This document shows positions 1 through 12,010 of a stretch of 64,000 bases of DNA, piece by piece. A program made the translations under genes and the position numbers. The stretch covers positions 8,980,001-9,044,000 of the forward strand of contig NC_073359.2 in the NCBI RefSeq assembly GCF_027580225.2. The letters run 5' to 3'. Every line of letters begins with the position of its first letter. Position 1 is the stretch's first letter. This DNA comes from Misgurnus anguillicaudatus. Taxonomy: Eukaryota; Chordata; Actinopteri; Cypriniformes; Cobitidae. The notes below the pieces were generated by a model, which ran no database searches, was not told the DNA's origin, and was given only the letters and a program-made list of their open reading frames with translations.

Positions 1-2757
1 TCAATCCATCTGTTACCTGTTGTCCATTTTTATACCAGATGTAAGTATGTTTCCTATCAAGAGTGCATTCAGTTGAACAGCTTAATATCACTTTTTCTCC
101 ATCTATCACAGGGTTCGGGCTGCTTTTTACCTGTGTACCTGAGATAAATGTCTTTTCACAGTTTGGGCAGATGTTTCTGTTTTTATCAAGGTCATGCAAT
201 CAATCACAGAAGAACTGATCAAATAAAACTAAAAAAACACTTAATTAAAGGGTCTGTGAAGTGCATTAATGTAAAATAAGGACTTCTTAAGCTTGAAAAC
301 ACACATAAAGAGGAAAGTCTTGTTTATCTTAACCGATTTGAGCGACTTTATCACAAACCACCCACTTAGATAGGCTTGACAGGCATTGATCATGTTTTTG
401 AATAAAATAAGCAAGCAACATGCAGCGTATAGTTTATAGACAATTGGAAGCATTTCTGGGGGAGACCTGACCTGCTAAAGAGAGATGGCCTCCATCCGTC
501 CTGGGAAGGAAGTGCTATACTCTCTAGAAATCTGACCAATAGTCTTACTTTTGATATTGTCCGACTATCCCAGCTTAACCGTTCGTCTGTTAGTTCTTGA
601 CATGTCAAGATCACATATATCCCAGCACATAGAATCTATTTTACCAGAGTATCAACACATTTCTAATGTGTCTGTTCCTCGAACAAACAAATACAGAGCA
701 CCGTTTACCTCGTCTCGTACAAATCTTATTAACATAAAATGAGAAAACAATACATTAACAGATGAAACTCAAATGTTAAAATTCGGCCTTCTTATCATTA
801 GATCGCTTACCAATAAAGAACCTATTATCAATTAAATAATTACAGACCAAAACTTAGATGCACTCTGTTTAACAGAGACCTGGCTTAAAGCAGATGATTA
901 CATTAGTTTAAGCGAATCATCCCCACAAGACTATAAACACGAACCTCGATTAAAGGGGAGAGGGGGTGGTGTAGCTACAATATACAAGAAGATATTTAAA
1001 GTAAACCACAAATCTGTACTAAAATTTAATTCATTTGAAATAATGTTGTTAAATATGGAAATAACTGATCGTAACAACAAACAGCTTTCTTTCGTTCTAG
1101 CTACCATCTACAGACCTCCGGGCCACCATACAGATTTTCTTAAAGAAATTGCAGATTTCCTGTTTGAGCTTACAGTCATTGTAGATAAAGCTCTTATCGT
1201 TGATGACTTTAATATCTACGTGGATAACCCAAAAGATGCATTAGGACTAGGGTTTATGGATGTTCTAAATTGCCGTTGCTCCCATTTAAAAAAAGAGAAT
1301 CAAAGAAAAAAACGCCAGCTCCGTGGTATGACCGTCATACTGAAGGTAGCTGAAAAATTTAACGGAACTACCGAAGCACAGTCCTACATCTATTGGTGTA
1401 AGGCTGCTTTGAAACAATTGTGAAAGGCGCTATATAAATCAAATTGAATTGAATTGAAATTATGAGCAGTTACCTGTAACAGTAAGAAAGACTCCAAGAT
1501 AACCAGAACATTCATCTGATGTGTTAGTGATGATCCTGAATAGATATTGACCAGAGTTACTTGTGTTGACACCTTTGATTCTCAGTGTGTTTCCCACAAA
1601 CTGCACACGACCAGCAAACCGATGATCCTCAAGCAGATCCCGAATGTACCCTAAATACCAGGATGTTTTCACTACTGTATCTCCAGTGGGATGTGAGTAT
1701 GAAGAGTGAATATCTACTGTTGATCCCACTAAAGCACAAACTCTTGTAGAGGTGTAAGTCACATCCCAACAGCCACTTTTAGAAAGACCTGAAAGAGTCA
1801 CAAATCACAGCTGTAAAATTCACAATCGAATTTACAAATTTCCATTTGAATTTTTGGTATGGAAATGGCAGACTCACACACAGAAGAGGACTGATTGTTA
1901 TAAACATAGCAGGAATAGCTGTCAGTGTTTCCACTAGATGACACAAATATGGATTTTGATTTCTTATTGCTTAAACATTCTCCATTCTTGTACCAGTAGT
2001 AATTTGTAGATGTCAGATTGCAGGAGAAATCACAGATCAGTTTTACTCGTCCATCTGTAGATTCAGGATTCATCATCACCTGTAAAACTAAATAAGCAAA
2101 ACCTTACATTACATGAGTAATGAAAAGAGTTGAACTGGACCGACGAGAATGTAAATGTACCTGTGACTGTTAGATTGACTGTGACTGAGCTGAGATGTTT
2201 AACTCCATCCTTCATAATGAACATGAGCTGATATTCTCCACTGTCTCTCTCTCTCACATCATCTATTGTGAGTCCGGAAATGTAGCTTTTGATCCACTGT
2301 TTCACTCGTCCTGAGTAATCTGAATCTAAAGTCAAATCTTCAGGTTCATCTTTATTTCTCCAGTTTGTTTTCTGTTTCTGACTGAACCAGAACCCAGTTG
2401 TGATGTTGATGTCTGAGTAAGAGCACCACAGTGTCACCTGTGTCCCTCTCGCAGCACAAATATTCTGTTTATTACAGGTCACAAGGATGCTGTCCCATGT
2501 TAGCGACCCTGAAAAACATTTGAAAAATATATCCTATTGTAAATGTGAAACTACCGTGGACAAACACAAAAAAAGACAAAATCTGACATCTGACATAAAA
2601 AGCCCAAAAGTCCTGTCACAACTATACATGCATGTAATTCTCTATCTTAAGAATAACTGAAAAACAAAAGCAATAACAACAAAGTTGTGCACTCAATAGT
2701 GTTCATACCTTGAATGTGTAACAGCAGGATCAGAGATGAGAGTCTGGACTTCATCAT
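1..2757 (-). CDS. CD22-like immunoglobulin-superfamily receptor (5' exons, partial at left edge)
   Basis: Five exons on the minus strand, phase 1 at each junction: 2757-2709 (signal peptide, starts MMKSRLSS then a leucine run), 2508-2161 (V-type Ig domain with the DSGEYQL core), 2087-1878 (C2-type domain with WYKNGE and YSCYV), 1788-1474 (V-type domain with VTYTST, the intradomain cysteine before the loop and SGQYLF), and 138-1 (next C2 domain with LSCS and YIWYKNGQ, cut by the window edge). Joins use GT-AG sites and keep one frame. Alternating V-like and C2-like domains with the WDVTYTS and WYKNG signatures match fish B-cell receptor CD22-like/Siglec-like proteins, which are cell-surface glycan receptors with inhibitory tails. 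The transmembrane and ITIM exons would lie left of the window, so inhibitory function is not shown. These genes are often tandem families in fish, so the exact orthologue cannot be named. Another fish Ig receptor family is possible. Confidence 0.75.
438..1461 (+). mobile_element. Truncated L2-type LINE fragment in CD22-like intron
   Basis: The plus strand carries decayed endonuclease-domain coding (motifs LCLTETWLK near 862-892, ATIYRPPG near 1100, and a DFN motif near 1205) typical of non-LTR retrotransposons of the L2/CR1 group. It then jumps to the 3' end, with GCGCTATATAAAT and an ATTGA repeat tail at 1402-1461. The reverse transcriptase is missing, so an internal deletion joins the 5' part to the tail. 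Stops and frameshifts make it inactive. It sits antisense to the host gene and its tail stops 12 bp from the exon-4 splice donor. Confidence 0.8.
2510..2708. other. First intron of CD22-like gene
   Basis: A 200-bp AT-rich intron between the signal-peptide exon and the first Ig exon; nothing else recognisable. Confidence 0.6.
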
Positions 2758-2872
2758 TTCACTTTCTAGAAACTCACATATAAAATACAATACAAGACAA
2801 GAAAGTAGAACTTTTCTTATTCCTGTTTTAGTGGCTGGTCAATAATCGCTGATCTCAGTTCCTTCCTTTTTA

Positions 2873-4316
2873 TAGTGCTGGTCTTATAATAAGAATATCA
2901 TTGAAAAGTTGATTTATTTCACTAATTCCATTCAAAAATTAAAACTTGTATATTATAGTCATTTATTACACACAAGACCCATATATTTCAAATGTTTGTT
3001 CAAATTTTGATGATGATTATGATTGGAAAATCCCAAATTCAATGTTCAATATTGAAGACACATGTCTACACAATCATGGGGAAGACTGCTTACTTGACAG
3101 TTGTCCAAAAGATGACCATTGACACCTTGCACAAGGAGGGCAAGACACAAAAGGTCATTGCAAAAGAGGCTGGCTGTTCACACAGCTCAGTATCCAAGCA
3201 CATTAATAGAGAGGCGAAGGGAAGGAAAAGATGTGGTAGAAAAAAGTATACAAGAAGAAATAGGGATAACTGCACCCTGGAAAGGATTGTCAAACAAAAC
3301 TCATTCAAAAATGTTGGGGAGATTCAAAAAAGAGTGCACTGCAGCTGCAGGTGTATGCAAGACCTGGGTTTCAGCTGTCGCATTCCTTGTGTAAAGTCAC
3401 TCTTAAACAATAGACAGCGTCAGAAGCATCTTCCTTATGGACTGCTTCTGATTGGTCCAAAGTTATGTTCTCTGATGAAAGTAAATTTTGCATTTCCTTT
3501 GGAAATCAGGATCCCAGAGTCTGAAGGAAGAGAGGAGAGGCACACAATCCACTTTGTTTGAGGTCCAGTGTAAAGTTTCCACAGTCAGTGATGGTTTGTG
3601 GTGCCATGTCATCTTCTGGTGTTGGTCAACTGTGTGTTCCAAGGTCAACGCAGTCGTATACCAGGAAGTTTTAGAGCACTTCATGCTTCCTGCTGCTGAC
3701 CAACTTTATGGAGATGCAGATTTCATTTTCCAACAGGACTTGGCACCTGTGCACAGTGCCAAAGCTACCAGTACCTGGTTTAAGAACCATGGTATCCCTG
3801 TTCTTAATTGGCCAGCGAACTTGCCTGACCTTAACCTCATAGAAAATCTATGGGGTATTGTGAAGAGGAAGATGCGATATGCCAGACCCAACAATGCAGA
3901 AGAGCTGAAGGCCACTATCAGAGCAACCTGGGCTCTCATAACACCTAAGCAGTGCCACAGACTGATCGACTTCATGCCACGCCGCATTACTGCAGTAATT
4001 CAGGCAAAAGGAGATCCAACTAAGTATTGAGTGCTGTACATGCGCATACTTTTTATGTTCATACTTTTCAGTTGGTCCAGATTTCTAAAAAAGTCTTTCT
4101 TTGGATTGGTCTTAAGTAATATTTAAATTTTCTGAGATACTCAATTTGGGATTTTCCTTAGTTCTCAGTTATAATCATCAAAATTAAAAGAAATAAACAT
4201 TTGAAATATGTCAGTCTGTGTGTAACGAATGAATATAATATACAAGTTTCACTTTTTGAATAGAATTAGTGAAATAAATAAACTTTTTGATGATATTATT
4301 ATATGACCAGCACCTG
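2873..4316 (+). mobile_element. Tc1/mariner transposon, nearly full length, inactive
   Basis: Terminal inverted repeats of about 190 bp run from 2873 to about 3050 and from about 4135 to 4316; both ends share TGCTGGTC followed by an AT-rich arm, and both repeats also carry AAAATCCCAAATT. The element is flanked by TA at 2871-2872 and 4317-4318, the usual Tc1 target duplication. A transposase reading frame starts at ATG 3076 (MGKTAYLTVVQK). It contains an N-terminal helix-turn-helix region, then frameshifts between about 3360 and 3700, then the C-terminal catalytic part with QDLAPVHSAK and LIENLWGIVKRKM, and stops at 4030. The DDE triad is only partly readable in one frame, so autonomous transposition is unlikely. 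Confidence 0.9.
3076..4030 (+). pseudogene. Tc1 transposase, frameshifted
   Basis: Cut-and-paste transposase of the Tc1 family. The N-terminal DNA-binding segment (VIAKEAGCSHSSVSKHI, residues about 27-43) is in one frame. The central segment, with the motif FSDESKF near 3470, is in another. The C-terminal DDE segment (about 3488-4030) is in a third and ends with the typical GDPTKY tail. At least two frameshifts and a missing block near 3420-3440 break it. It lies wholly inside the inverted repeats described for the element. Confidence 0.85.
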
Positions 4317-4850
4317 TACATATACGTATGCGTGTGTGTCTATGTGCGCGTGCGTGCGTGCATACAACGCTTGTGTCTTTGGCCCTTTCTCACCCCTGAT
4401 GAGTTTGCATCCCTTCATTCAGTTATTTCATATCATTGTGATATGACCTGCATTGTGAAAGATATGCTTGCATTGAAACTGCATTGTGAAATAACTCATA
4501 CTCAAAAAAGAAACATAAGCTGTCACAGGGACGTACTCCCTTTATTTCAAAACGTACAACTTTGACAATGATTTAAAAAATAGTAATTGACAATAACTTT
4601 GGCAATATGGCAGCAATAGCTGACATGGACAAAATTGTAAACAATGAAAGTTGTGTATAAACTGAAAAATACTGAATGAGATTATTTATTACTTGCATAA
4701 ATGAATAGTTCAATTAATAATTCATGTATTTGAGCATTATAATTTTTACACTATATGCTGTATGTTGTGATTGGCCTAAATACCTCTGATGTCAGACAGA
4801 AATTTGACGCTCCTTAAAATGTGTGAAAGATTTGCTCATATGCAATGCTA
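4317..4850. repeat. Intergenic; short GT/GC-rich microsatellite then nothing recognised
   Basis: A purine-pyrimidine alternating stretch (TGTGTGT, GCGCGTGCGTGC) lies at 4326-4362. The remainder is AT-rich without gene or repeat structure that I can name. Confidence 0.5.
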
Positions 4851-5203
4851 ACAGGAGGTAGCTTAAAGTCTGTGAGTCCGAAGCGGGAGGAATTATGATA
4901 ATGTCGGCCTTTACTAAATCACAAATCTTGGGTTTTTTTTCTCCTAGGGGGTTTTTCAACCCGGGGAGGCAGCCTTCTTGGGCTTAACTTAGCACCCTCT
5001 TCTTTACGTTACATTAGCAATACGCACGCTTTTAATGTTGATTCATAGCCGCAGCAAATTTAGCTGCTTTTGCTATCGTGTATTATGTTTTGCTATCTGT
5101 CGTTTTTCTATGCTTTCCACTGCTTCTATTATTGTAAAGCTGCATTGAAACAATCTCAAATTGTGAAAAGCGCTATATAAATAAAATTGAATTGAATTGA
5201 AAT
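4850..5203 (+). mobile_element. L2-type LINE 3' end
   Basis: 3' untranslated part of the same LINE group as the one at 438-1461. It has the CCTAGGGGGTTTTT block, then TGTAAAGCTGCATTGAAACA, GCGCTATATAAAT and a terminal ATTGAATTGA tail. No coding region remains, as expected for a strongly 5'-truncated insertion. Confidence 0.8.
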
Positions 5204-5644
5204 CCCAGAAAGTAAACTGTTTCCTACAATCCGTGTGTTTGTTATAGTCCAAGAAAATAAATTTACATTGGAGATGATAACTTGCGTCATCGTTTACTTT
5301 GGGGTTTGTACCTTTTGCATATTGTTAACATGTACTAATACACACTTAAACGCCAAAGGAAATGAATCGGACAATAGGTGCTCTTTAACTAAATTTAGCT
5401 TTCACAGAGGTTAAAGTCAGCTTGGGAAGTCGGTTCGTTTTGAATTTATCTTTCCTATAAATTACGAAGAAAGCATTTTTATCAATCTCTTACAAACTTT
5501 GTCAACTTGGATAAACGCTGACCTTGACAAATTATACCTAATGAATTTTGTAAAAAATTGAGAAAATTGATCATTTATTTGTTGTCATACTTCAGAAACA
5601 GTCACGATAAACACAAAAAGAACAAAATAATCTTTATGCATTTG
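5204..5644. other. Intergenic, nothing recognised
   Basis: AT-rich sequence without coding potential or visible terminal repeats. Confidence 0.5.
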
Positions 5645-5769
5645 TGAGATGCTTTTACAACTTACAGTGCATTGTAAGGTATACATTTTTTTGTATCAGT
5701 ATGTGTGTTCGAACTCACAACCTTTTCCGCTGCTATTGCAATTCTCTACCACTGAACTATACAGGAACA
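5645..5769 (-). mobile_element. tRNA-derived SINE
   Basis: On the minus strand it begins with TGTTCCTGTA, continues through a degraded tRNA-like head (A box region, then GGTTGTGAGTTCGAAC in the B-box position) and a short tail with the conserved GCATCTCAC-type end. It is too diverged to be a functional tRNA. A related head and tail are split at 30875-31915. Confidence 0.7.
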
Positions 5770-5971
5770 CAGTTTTGACTTTTGCCATCTCCATCTATAC
5801 CAGGGTTGTCTTCTTCCTGCTGTTAAAAATGAGTCTGGTCCACACTGGAGATGTTTACAGGTGAGTACAGTGGCTCGACCCGTACTATCTGAACCTCTGA
5901 TGTCGACTTTATGCTGTTATGATTGTCTGCCCTAAAGTCCTGTTTCCTGCATGATTGATCCTGTTGTCCTC

Positions 5972-8900
5972 CTAGTGCCCATTATTTTGTAGCTGGGCTG
6001 CTTGGGGCTGCTCAACCGCAGGAGGTGGTGGTTCATGACGCCAACCTTGCAAGAGCATAGGCAATATATGCCTTATTATTGCATACACAATAACCTAAGG
6101 AGAGAGCAAGTATTACCGCCTGAGTATGTTACTAACAAAAATGTGAGACATCTTAAACTAACTTTTAACAGCTCTTACTATGAAGACAATCACAGTCGTA
6201 AAAAGCACCATTGCTTGCAAAATGATTGGCAGATCTTTCAGCAAAGCTCTGAGGAACAGGTTGATGCCCTGACCAATCTGCTCCAGAGGATCTGTAAATA
6301 AGCGAGTTAAGGTGACGGTGAAAACCTGCGAAAACATGAAGAACCCATGTGTGCATTACAATGATGTTGAAATTCAAGATTGAAGATACATTGAGAAGTA
6401 CAAACCTTCATTGGAGACACACGGAAAATGGGATTCATAAGCAGGATCTCATAGTATTTTTTGCAAGGATCATCTTGAAGAGTCCATGTTTTTCTATACC
6501 ACTCTGAAATCAGGAATAAAATCATATTTAAGAAACTGTGATCACTATGAAATATTGTGTGGAAAAGATATCTACGTTTGTTACAGAGGATACACTTGTT
6601 TGAAATTACACAATGCTGGGTAAATCATAACACAATCATTTTGTTGTAAGGACGTCACCTGATAAACTGTCCATCCAGGTCATTTCTTTTACCCCAGTAC
6701 ATTTTTCGTTGAAACTCTCCATCTGCATAATGTTTTTCTGGTGTTCGGCAAACTCAAGCTAGCCAACAAGAAACATTTTGGACAAAGCATTTATACTGAT
6801 CATAAAATTTATACTGAATACACCAAAATATTTTTTTCCCTTTCATTGTCATCTGGTGTACACCCGTTTATTAATAATGCAATGGGTAAATCAGTTCAAT
6901 AGGACCTCTTTCAACCTCTTGTATAAAAAAAAGATTACCATATATAGATAGAACCAGTTCCAGATGAAACTACTAAAAAAGCAGATACAAAACATCCTTT
7001 TGATCTGGATGAACCTGGCCACCACAGAGCACTTTTCAATGCAGACTGCAGTGATGACAATAAGAACACACACTAACATCTGTTAAAAAAAATCAGAGGA
7101 AATTATGTCATGAAATTGTATCATATCATTGAAAGGATCAATAACCATTATGTGTAACAGAAATGGGTAGAACTACCAAGGTGCAGTGTGTAATTTTTAG
7201 AAGGATCTTTTGAAAGAAATGCAAAATAATACACAAAACTATATTATCAGGGGTGTATAAAGACCTTTTAAAATGAACCGTTATGTTTTTATAACCTTAA
7301 AATGAGACGTTTTTATCTAAATACACCGAGGGTCCCCTTACATGGAAGTCACCATTTTGTGCCGCCATGTTTCTACAGAAGCCCTAACGGAATTTTTTTT
7401 TACTAAGTTGCCTCCGACAATGAAATGTTTGTCCGGTGGTGGCTATCGTAGCTTCTTTATGCATTTCAAAAGCGAGGGTTTGGCAGCGGACTGAGTCGTT
7501 GGTTGGATTTTTGCACCGCACCCCGATATGCCGCTAAAATTTAAACACAGCAACTTTTAAACCTTAGCAACCCGAAATCAAAGTCCCTTTAGTCGTGCCT
7601 ATAGGCGGCCATGTTTGCAATGCTAATGGGCAGTTAGACTAAAGTCCTATCTACTTAAATGGGGCAAGACATTTTGGATATTTTTGCTTGTATGCTCCCT
7701 GTCAAGAACAAAAAGATTTTATGTTGGCTTGTTTTTTGAAACGCGTCTCTCAGTGCACACACAGGGGGAAGTCGCTTCGCTTCACATAAAAACGTTATGC
7801 TGTTTTTCATTGCTCTATTCACCAAATGTATGTTAATGGACTTCAGTATGAGACACAGTAGCACAACTCTCTCTAAAGTTTACACATCAAGAGTTCTGAT
7901 CTTTAAAGGGATGATCACGTCTGACTGACTGGAGCTGGACCGGACACATTCAAACGCATGTGCGTGAGAAAGCTGCTCACTTTAGCGCCTTTTATGGTTA
8001 TTTTGTTTAAATGTTTAATGTTAACATTTGCAAGCCTTTGAAACACATGCAAATGATAAACTTTTTCCAATTTAAACTAGTGTATTAATCCGCGAATCGC
8101 ATGCGAGCTGAACGTTCGGATCGCGGATCAACTGCGGTCCGTCACAGCACTGAGGAGAAGACTTAACATTACCTGGGCTTTCTTCTTCGTCCTTTCTTCG
8201 TTTTTTTCCCTGTGCGCCAGAGGATTTATTGGATCGCTTCATTTTAGATAAACACACCAGCAGCTGAGCACTTGCCTGACGTAACATAACGCAACTCCCC
8301 GCCCAACAGAGGGCGCCCGGCGCCCCCAACATATTTGTCGCCCTAGGCAACCGACTAGTCCGCCTATAGCAATGACCCACCAGCTTGACCAGCTTTGCCA
8401 GGCTGAGAGGACCAGCTTAGCTAGCATACTGCTCCCAACAAACGACAAAACAACGCGAACATTCTCCTATCCATGTGTTGTGATTTGTATATTCACACTG
8501 TGTACAAACAACAAGGTCATATGAGACACAGCCATCTTTTAACCGTATACATACTGGGAACTATATTCTCAGAAGGCGAAGCACTGCTACTTGGGCGGAG
8601 TGATTTGCTCACAGCAGCACCCGAGAAACCCCTGGTGAGGAGCAGAGAGTTCGGTCCGAGTTGTGCAAATCACATAAATAGGAAAATGTTCGCATCATTT
8701 TGTCACTCCCTGGGAGCAGCACGCCAGCTGAAGCCACTCACCTCCAGCCCCCGCGCCAAGCTAAGCCAGCGGGGGCTGCGTCAGATGGAGATGAGACATG
8801 TATTGACTTATCTAACTCTGGGGGATACGGTGAATAAGCTAAATTCCCAAAATCTGGGCGTGTTCCTCCAAACCAGCTACTGGCACCTTAAACCAGCCAA

Positions 8901-11054
8901 AACCAGCTACCAGCTTATGCTGGTCTTAGCTGGATTTTTCAGTAGGGCAGTCACCAGAGCGGCCAAATTGAGTGTTACATTGAACGTTCTTGTTTCTATG
9001 AATAGGGGACAATCTTATTATATCCAATATCTTCAATCAAATTAAATCAAGAGAACTTAAAGCAACTAAGTGTACACATATTGATAACAAAGTCCTTTAA
9101 AGGGAGTCTCATCACTGCGCCACCATATTTGCAATGCCTCAAGGTCTGTTGATTCTGTGAATTTATTCTTTAACGATTGGCTCTTTTTATAGGCTGGACT
9201 AGAGCAGCCGTACTGACCGTTGTAATCTCCCCCATTCAATACCAGTGGCGCATCTTGTTAATATGAATTATGAATTAATATGAATTATCTTTGTTGATAC
9301 CATAGGACAGTGTTTCCCAATCTTTATTTTGCCACGGCACAGTTTGTAAAAAAAAAATAAGTAAAAAAATCATAAGGCACACCACTTTCACAATAAGCAT
9401 TAACAGATCTGCACAAACATGCATTGCATTGTTTAAATGAATTGTTTAACTGCAATATTATACTGTATCAAATGTAATATTCACATTTAATGTGAAACTT
9501 GATCTTGTTTTGATGAACACAAATGATATCCTGGCTGGAATTGATGACAGTGACACATGCAGCTGTTACCAACCAAGCAACCTGGTAGCTAGCTTCGAAC
9601 GCTTTTTCAAACACTGTGGCAGTGTTATTTTTCCACTGCACATTAGTGGTTGGGAAACACTGCCATAGGAAATCTCAAAATCTAGTAAACACACATTAGA
9701 CCTTAATGACAGTATCCAGCTCCACATGAAAAGTGTCTTCAAATCGCCACTTCCAGGCTTCGTAGTCATGGAGTTTGAAGTTGACCAGAATCTGACTGAG
9801 AGCTTCATCCATGGCTCCAGTGGTCCAGTCATTGTCTTCTTGCAGAAGCTTCTGGAAGTCTGACACGGTTTGGTTGGACAGTTTCACCTCAGCGTCATAG
9901 TGCACAACTGTTTGTGTATTATTAGGCTAAACAGGATAAAACAAGGGTTATGAAACCTGTGTATTGCTGAACAACTTTATCTCAATCCCTCAGAGAAAAT
10001 AAATGAACATACCAAACCAAGTTCTGCAGTTTTTCTAAGGAGCTTGTGAATGAAACGCTTGAAAACTGGAACACATTTTGGCTGTTGAACATTGTTATAT
10101 GTCTTCTTTTTGTGTTTATAAAAAGAGATGTAAAATGTCAGAATTTCTTTATATTGAAATGTGATATGAAAAAGACAGAATCAATAGCTTGCCCCAGAAC
10201 AATTACCGTACTTCAGTATTTACAGAATATACCCAAAGACATTTCAAAAATATTTGTAGTACTGGTGTGTTCTATGGTATTTTTTGTTAATGAAGTATAA
10301 TAAATAGTGTCACAATTTAATCTGCACAAACACTAAAAAGTCCTGGGTTATTTTTAACCTAGCCCTTGGGTTAAATTTAGCCAAATATTTACATTTGACC
10401 CAACACTGGGTTAAAACAACCTAGCTAAATTACAACCCATTGGGTTGGGTTCATTTTGACCTAACGCTAGTTTGAAACCAACTTAACATTTTTGCACTTT
10501 AAAAAATGCTGGGTTATTTTTAACCCACAGTTGGGTAAAAAAAGGGACAAACTCCACAACTGGGTTATTTTTACTCATGGTTGGGTCAAATATAGACATT
10601 ATTTGGGATAATTTAACAGTTAATGGTTGGGTTTGTCCCTTTTTGACCCAAAAAATAATCCAGCATTTGTAACAAGGTACGTTATTGCCTGCAGTTAGAC
10701 ATTGTTTTTTGACCAAATTAGGTCATATTACACCTAAGGGTGAATTTCTTAGTTTGAATGATGTTTGTATTAATTCCAGAAAATATTAACAAAAATGAGA
10801 ACATTTAAAAAAAATTCAATCCCTTGTGACTACTATTGTAAAAATTCATTAGTTTCAAAAGTCTTCATGAATAAACATCTCACCTTTGTGGGTTTTCTCA
10901 TGCACTTTCCTGTCGAGTCATAATTGATCATGTCATTTACATCTACCCATTCATCATCGTTGTCGTCATTCACGTTTACATGAGCAATAACAAAAAGTCC
11001 ACAAAAAACAAACAAACTCCAAAATCTAAATAACGAACATCTCAGCACCTGCAT
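5972..11054 (-). CDS. clcc1: CLCC1-like ER chloride channel, copy A (intact)
   Basis: Exons on the minus strand: 11054-10884, 10081-10013, 9926-9702, 7079-6939, 6758-6659, 6503-6406, 6325-6179, 6094-5972. All junctions are GT-AG and phases agree, giving 1074 nt and 357 residues. Order: signal peptide; luminal DMINYDSTG motif (residues about 41-49); [12 protein letters not shown]; the conserved block HYDAEV through [14 protein letters not shown]; a first membrane segment with [27 protein letters not shown]; a second hydrophobic segment; and a short proline-rich tail ending [13 protein letters not shown]. This matches chloride channel CLIC-like protein 1, an ER membrane anion channel. It is shorter than mammalian CLCC1 (about 550 residues): the luminal cysteine-containing region between the first two exons and most of the cytosolic tail are absent. 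The gene lies just downstream of wdr47, as in human. An unseen small exon could exist; expression is unproven. Confidence 0.82.
7165..9090. mobile_element. Composite transposon insertion in clcc1-like copy A intron
   Basis: Absent from the corresponding intron of copy B. It starts with a GGTGCAGTGTGTAA-type MITE at about 7176-7560. At 8427-8871 it includes a foldback element of the same family as 53200-53394 (shared block CTTATCTAACTCTGGGG). CCAGCTTATGCTGGT-type repeats lie at 8370-8425 and 8875-8955. An open frame of 190 codons at 8473-9045 crosses these repeats and resembles no protein I know. Confidence 0.65.
9308..9662. mobile_element. Non-autonomous hAT element
   Basis: Ends CAGTGTTTCCCAA and its inverted partner TTGGGAAACACTG, flanked by the perfect 8-bp target duplication CCATAGGA at 9300-9307 and 9663-9670. 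It is missing from copy B at the same place, so it inserted after the clcc1 duplication. Confidence 0.9.
10330..10685. repeat. TGGGTTATTTTTAACCCA repeat, copy A intron
   Basis: Repeated internal inverted motifs (TGGGTTATTTTTAACC, GGTTGGGTTTGTCCC) of a dispersed cyprinid-type repeat. The same element is at the same place in copy B (21085-21350), so it was present before the duplication. Confidence 0.7.
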
Positions 11055-11264
11055 GATTAATTAAAAACTTATATTTATATAAAAGTCTATCTGATGTTTA
11101 GATCAAAAAGTGCCAAAAGTTAAACCGACACCTACATCCTCTTCTCTGGCATAGTAGACACAGGTGAATAAACCAGTTAGTTTGGTTTACCAAGGTAACA
11201 CGATCAAATGCAAAACACGGCGGGGCTACACATTAGGGCGTGGCTACATTACGTTGCTATACCT

Positions 11265-12010
11265 GTCAAGTTCTCAGGGGATTTTACTTTACTTCTGCCC
11301 AAACTTGAAAAAGGCCTTGGCCATCAACAGGGTAAATGGAATCAACTCAAATGGCTTCTTCTTTAATCTTCTTTATTTAGTTAGATTCTCATGTTCAATT
11401 AAGAATAGATCTCATTAGGTAAGATTTGGTATGATTAGGTTGAAAACCTTTACAAGAAAAACAAAACACAAAACATAACAATTACTTAAAACTGCCAACC
11501 AAACATACATTCATATAAACATACAAATATATATATAAATATACACAGATATAAAGTTCTCCTTAACCCTACATTAATTTAACATGCAACATTATCTCAA
11601 AAAAGCACATTATTACTCACAATATTATTCATATGCTACCACCATCATGCTATTAAATGAGCTAACATAAGCACAAACAGTTAGAGATTAGCTACATTCA
11701 CTTTAGCACTTTTACCATCAATTTGCATTTAATGTTAAACTATTGAAAAATGTTAACATCAAACCGTTATCCCACCAGTAGCATCCCTGGAAATGTCTAG
11801 CAAGTAAAGTCTTTCCCTGCTTCACCATCTATCTCCAATAGCAGTTCAACATGTGCTTCACAGCTTTTCACTACATGTGCTTGAAGATGACTGTGCACTT
11901 TCTGACATGAGGACTATACAATTTCCACTTCCCTTTTCAAAATAAAAGTCTTTTTATTTTTCAAAACAAAAGTCCCTTAATAAAAGTCTCCATGCAAACC
12001 AACAGCACAC
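11265..12010. other. Copy A-specific insertion, class unknown
   Basis: Copy B passes directly from the GTGGCTACAT block to CACCTATAACT. In copy A about 745 bp separate these. I see no coding region, long terminal repeat or clear inverted ends; an ATATAT-rich stretch lies near 11530. Confidence 0.5.

Noticed and set aside
1043..1423. 126-codon frame with LINE endonuclease motifs taken as a host gene
   Set aside because: It belongs to a truncated retrotransposon and runs into its 3' tail.
5700..5769. Possible tRNA gene on the minus strand
   Set aside because: Only the B-box-like and head parts persist, with mismatched stems and a SINE tail; it is a retroposon, not a working tRNA.
8473..9045. 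190-codon open frame
   Set aside because: Crosses known MITE sequences (CTTATCTAACTCTGGGG and CCAGCTTATGCTGGT repeats) and matches no protein family I recognise.
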